From M3007 sp046296435 (lineage in GTDB: Bacteria; Bacteroidota; Bacteroidia; Chitinophagales; Saprospiraceae), in NCBI GenBank assembly GCA_046296435.1, contig JBKBLI010000105.1:1-5599 (forward strand): a stretch of 5,599 bases of DNA. Direction: 5' to 3'. The translations under genes and the position numbers were made by a program. Of this stretch, positions 5,523-5,599 are shown in pieces. The number at the start of each line of letters is the position of its first letter. The first letter of the stretch is position 1. The notes under the pieces were generated by a model. That model saw only the letters and a program-made list of their open reading frames with translations, searched no databases and was not told where the DNA came from.

Positions 5523-5537
5523 TACAAATTTTTTGTA
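5523..5537. repeat. 15-bp A/T palindrome after iscA
   Basis: TACAAA (5523-5528) and TTTGTA (5532-5537) are perfect inverted copies around TTT. Just upstream, GTAG-TCG-CTAC could add a short stem before the T run, so this might be a weak terminator of the isc message. It could equally be an operator for a gene beyond the window. Confidence 0.25.
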
Positions 5538-5559
5538 TCCATCTCGCTTAGTTGCCAGC

Positions 5560-5599
5560 CTCAAATGTTGGAAGTGATGCAATCTTTCCGACATTTGAG
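5560..5599. repeat. 14-bp inverted repeat at the window end
   Basis: CTCAAATGTTGGAA (5560-5573) and TTCCGACATTTGAG (5586-5599) are inverted copies with one mismatch, which would be a G-U pair in + strand RNA. The loop is 12 bases. It could be the isc operon terminator or an operator for the next gene. The right arm ends at the last base of the window, so a following T run or a longer arm cannot be judged. Confidence 0.5.

Overview
The window looks like chromosomal DNA from a member of the Bacteroidota, probably Saprospiraceae or a related environmental lineage. Four things point there. The first reading frame ends in a type IX secretion (T9SS) type A sorting domain. Start codons are preceded by A-rich leaders with no Shine-Dalgarno sequence. 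A Bacteroidota-style TAnnTTTG -7 box lies upstream of iscS. A membrane-anchored or lipoprotein gene set with an HTTM protein is also common in this phylum. The genus-level guess is from memory of protein style, not from a search.

Layout: 1-225 is the 3' end of a secreted protein gene on the + strand, followed by a strong intrinsic terminator. Bases 226-655 hold no convincing gene but are structured: a possible -7 box, a 17-bp inverted repeat, a second intrinsic terminator and a cluster of CTTTGCG repeats. Bases 656-2989 carry three genes on the - strand, read right to left: a 224-aa putative lipoprotein, a 191-aa protein with an N-terminal membrane anchor, and a 318-aa HTTM-family multi-pass membrane protein. 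The last two overlap by four bases (ATGA) and are surely co-transcribed. The lipoprotein gene may belong to the same transcript.

Bases 2990-3301 form a divergent promoter region with a clear promoter for the + strand genes. From 3302 to 5488 lies a core iron-sulfur cluster assembly set, iscS-iscU-iscA. IscS removes sulfur from cysteine, IscU is the scaffold on which the cluster is built, and IscA is an A-type carrier that helps deliver it. All catalytic and ligand cysteines are intact. IscU carries the LPPVK chaperone-recognition motif, which implies an HscA/HscB pair elsewhere. No iscR, hscB, hscA or fdx lies in the window.

The 212-base gap between iscS and iscU is unusual for an isc operon. 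It holds a C-rich tract with a G-quadruplex motif on the opposite strand and a perfect hairpin just before iscU. The window ends in a 14-bp inverted repeat after iscA. I see no clear evidence of a wholly new system. The best leads are the possible small RNA near 340-440, the HTTM gene pair, and the iscS-iscU gap.
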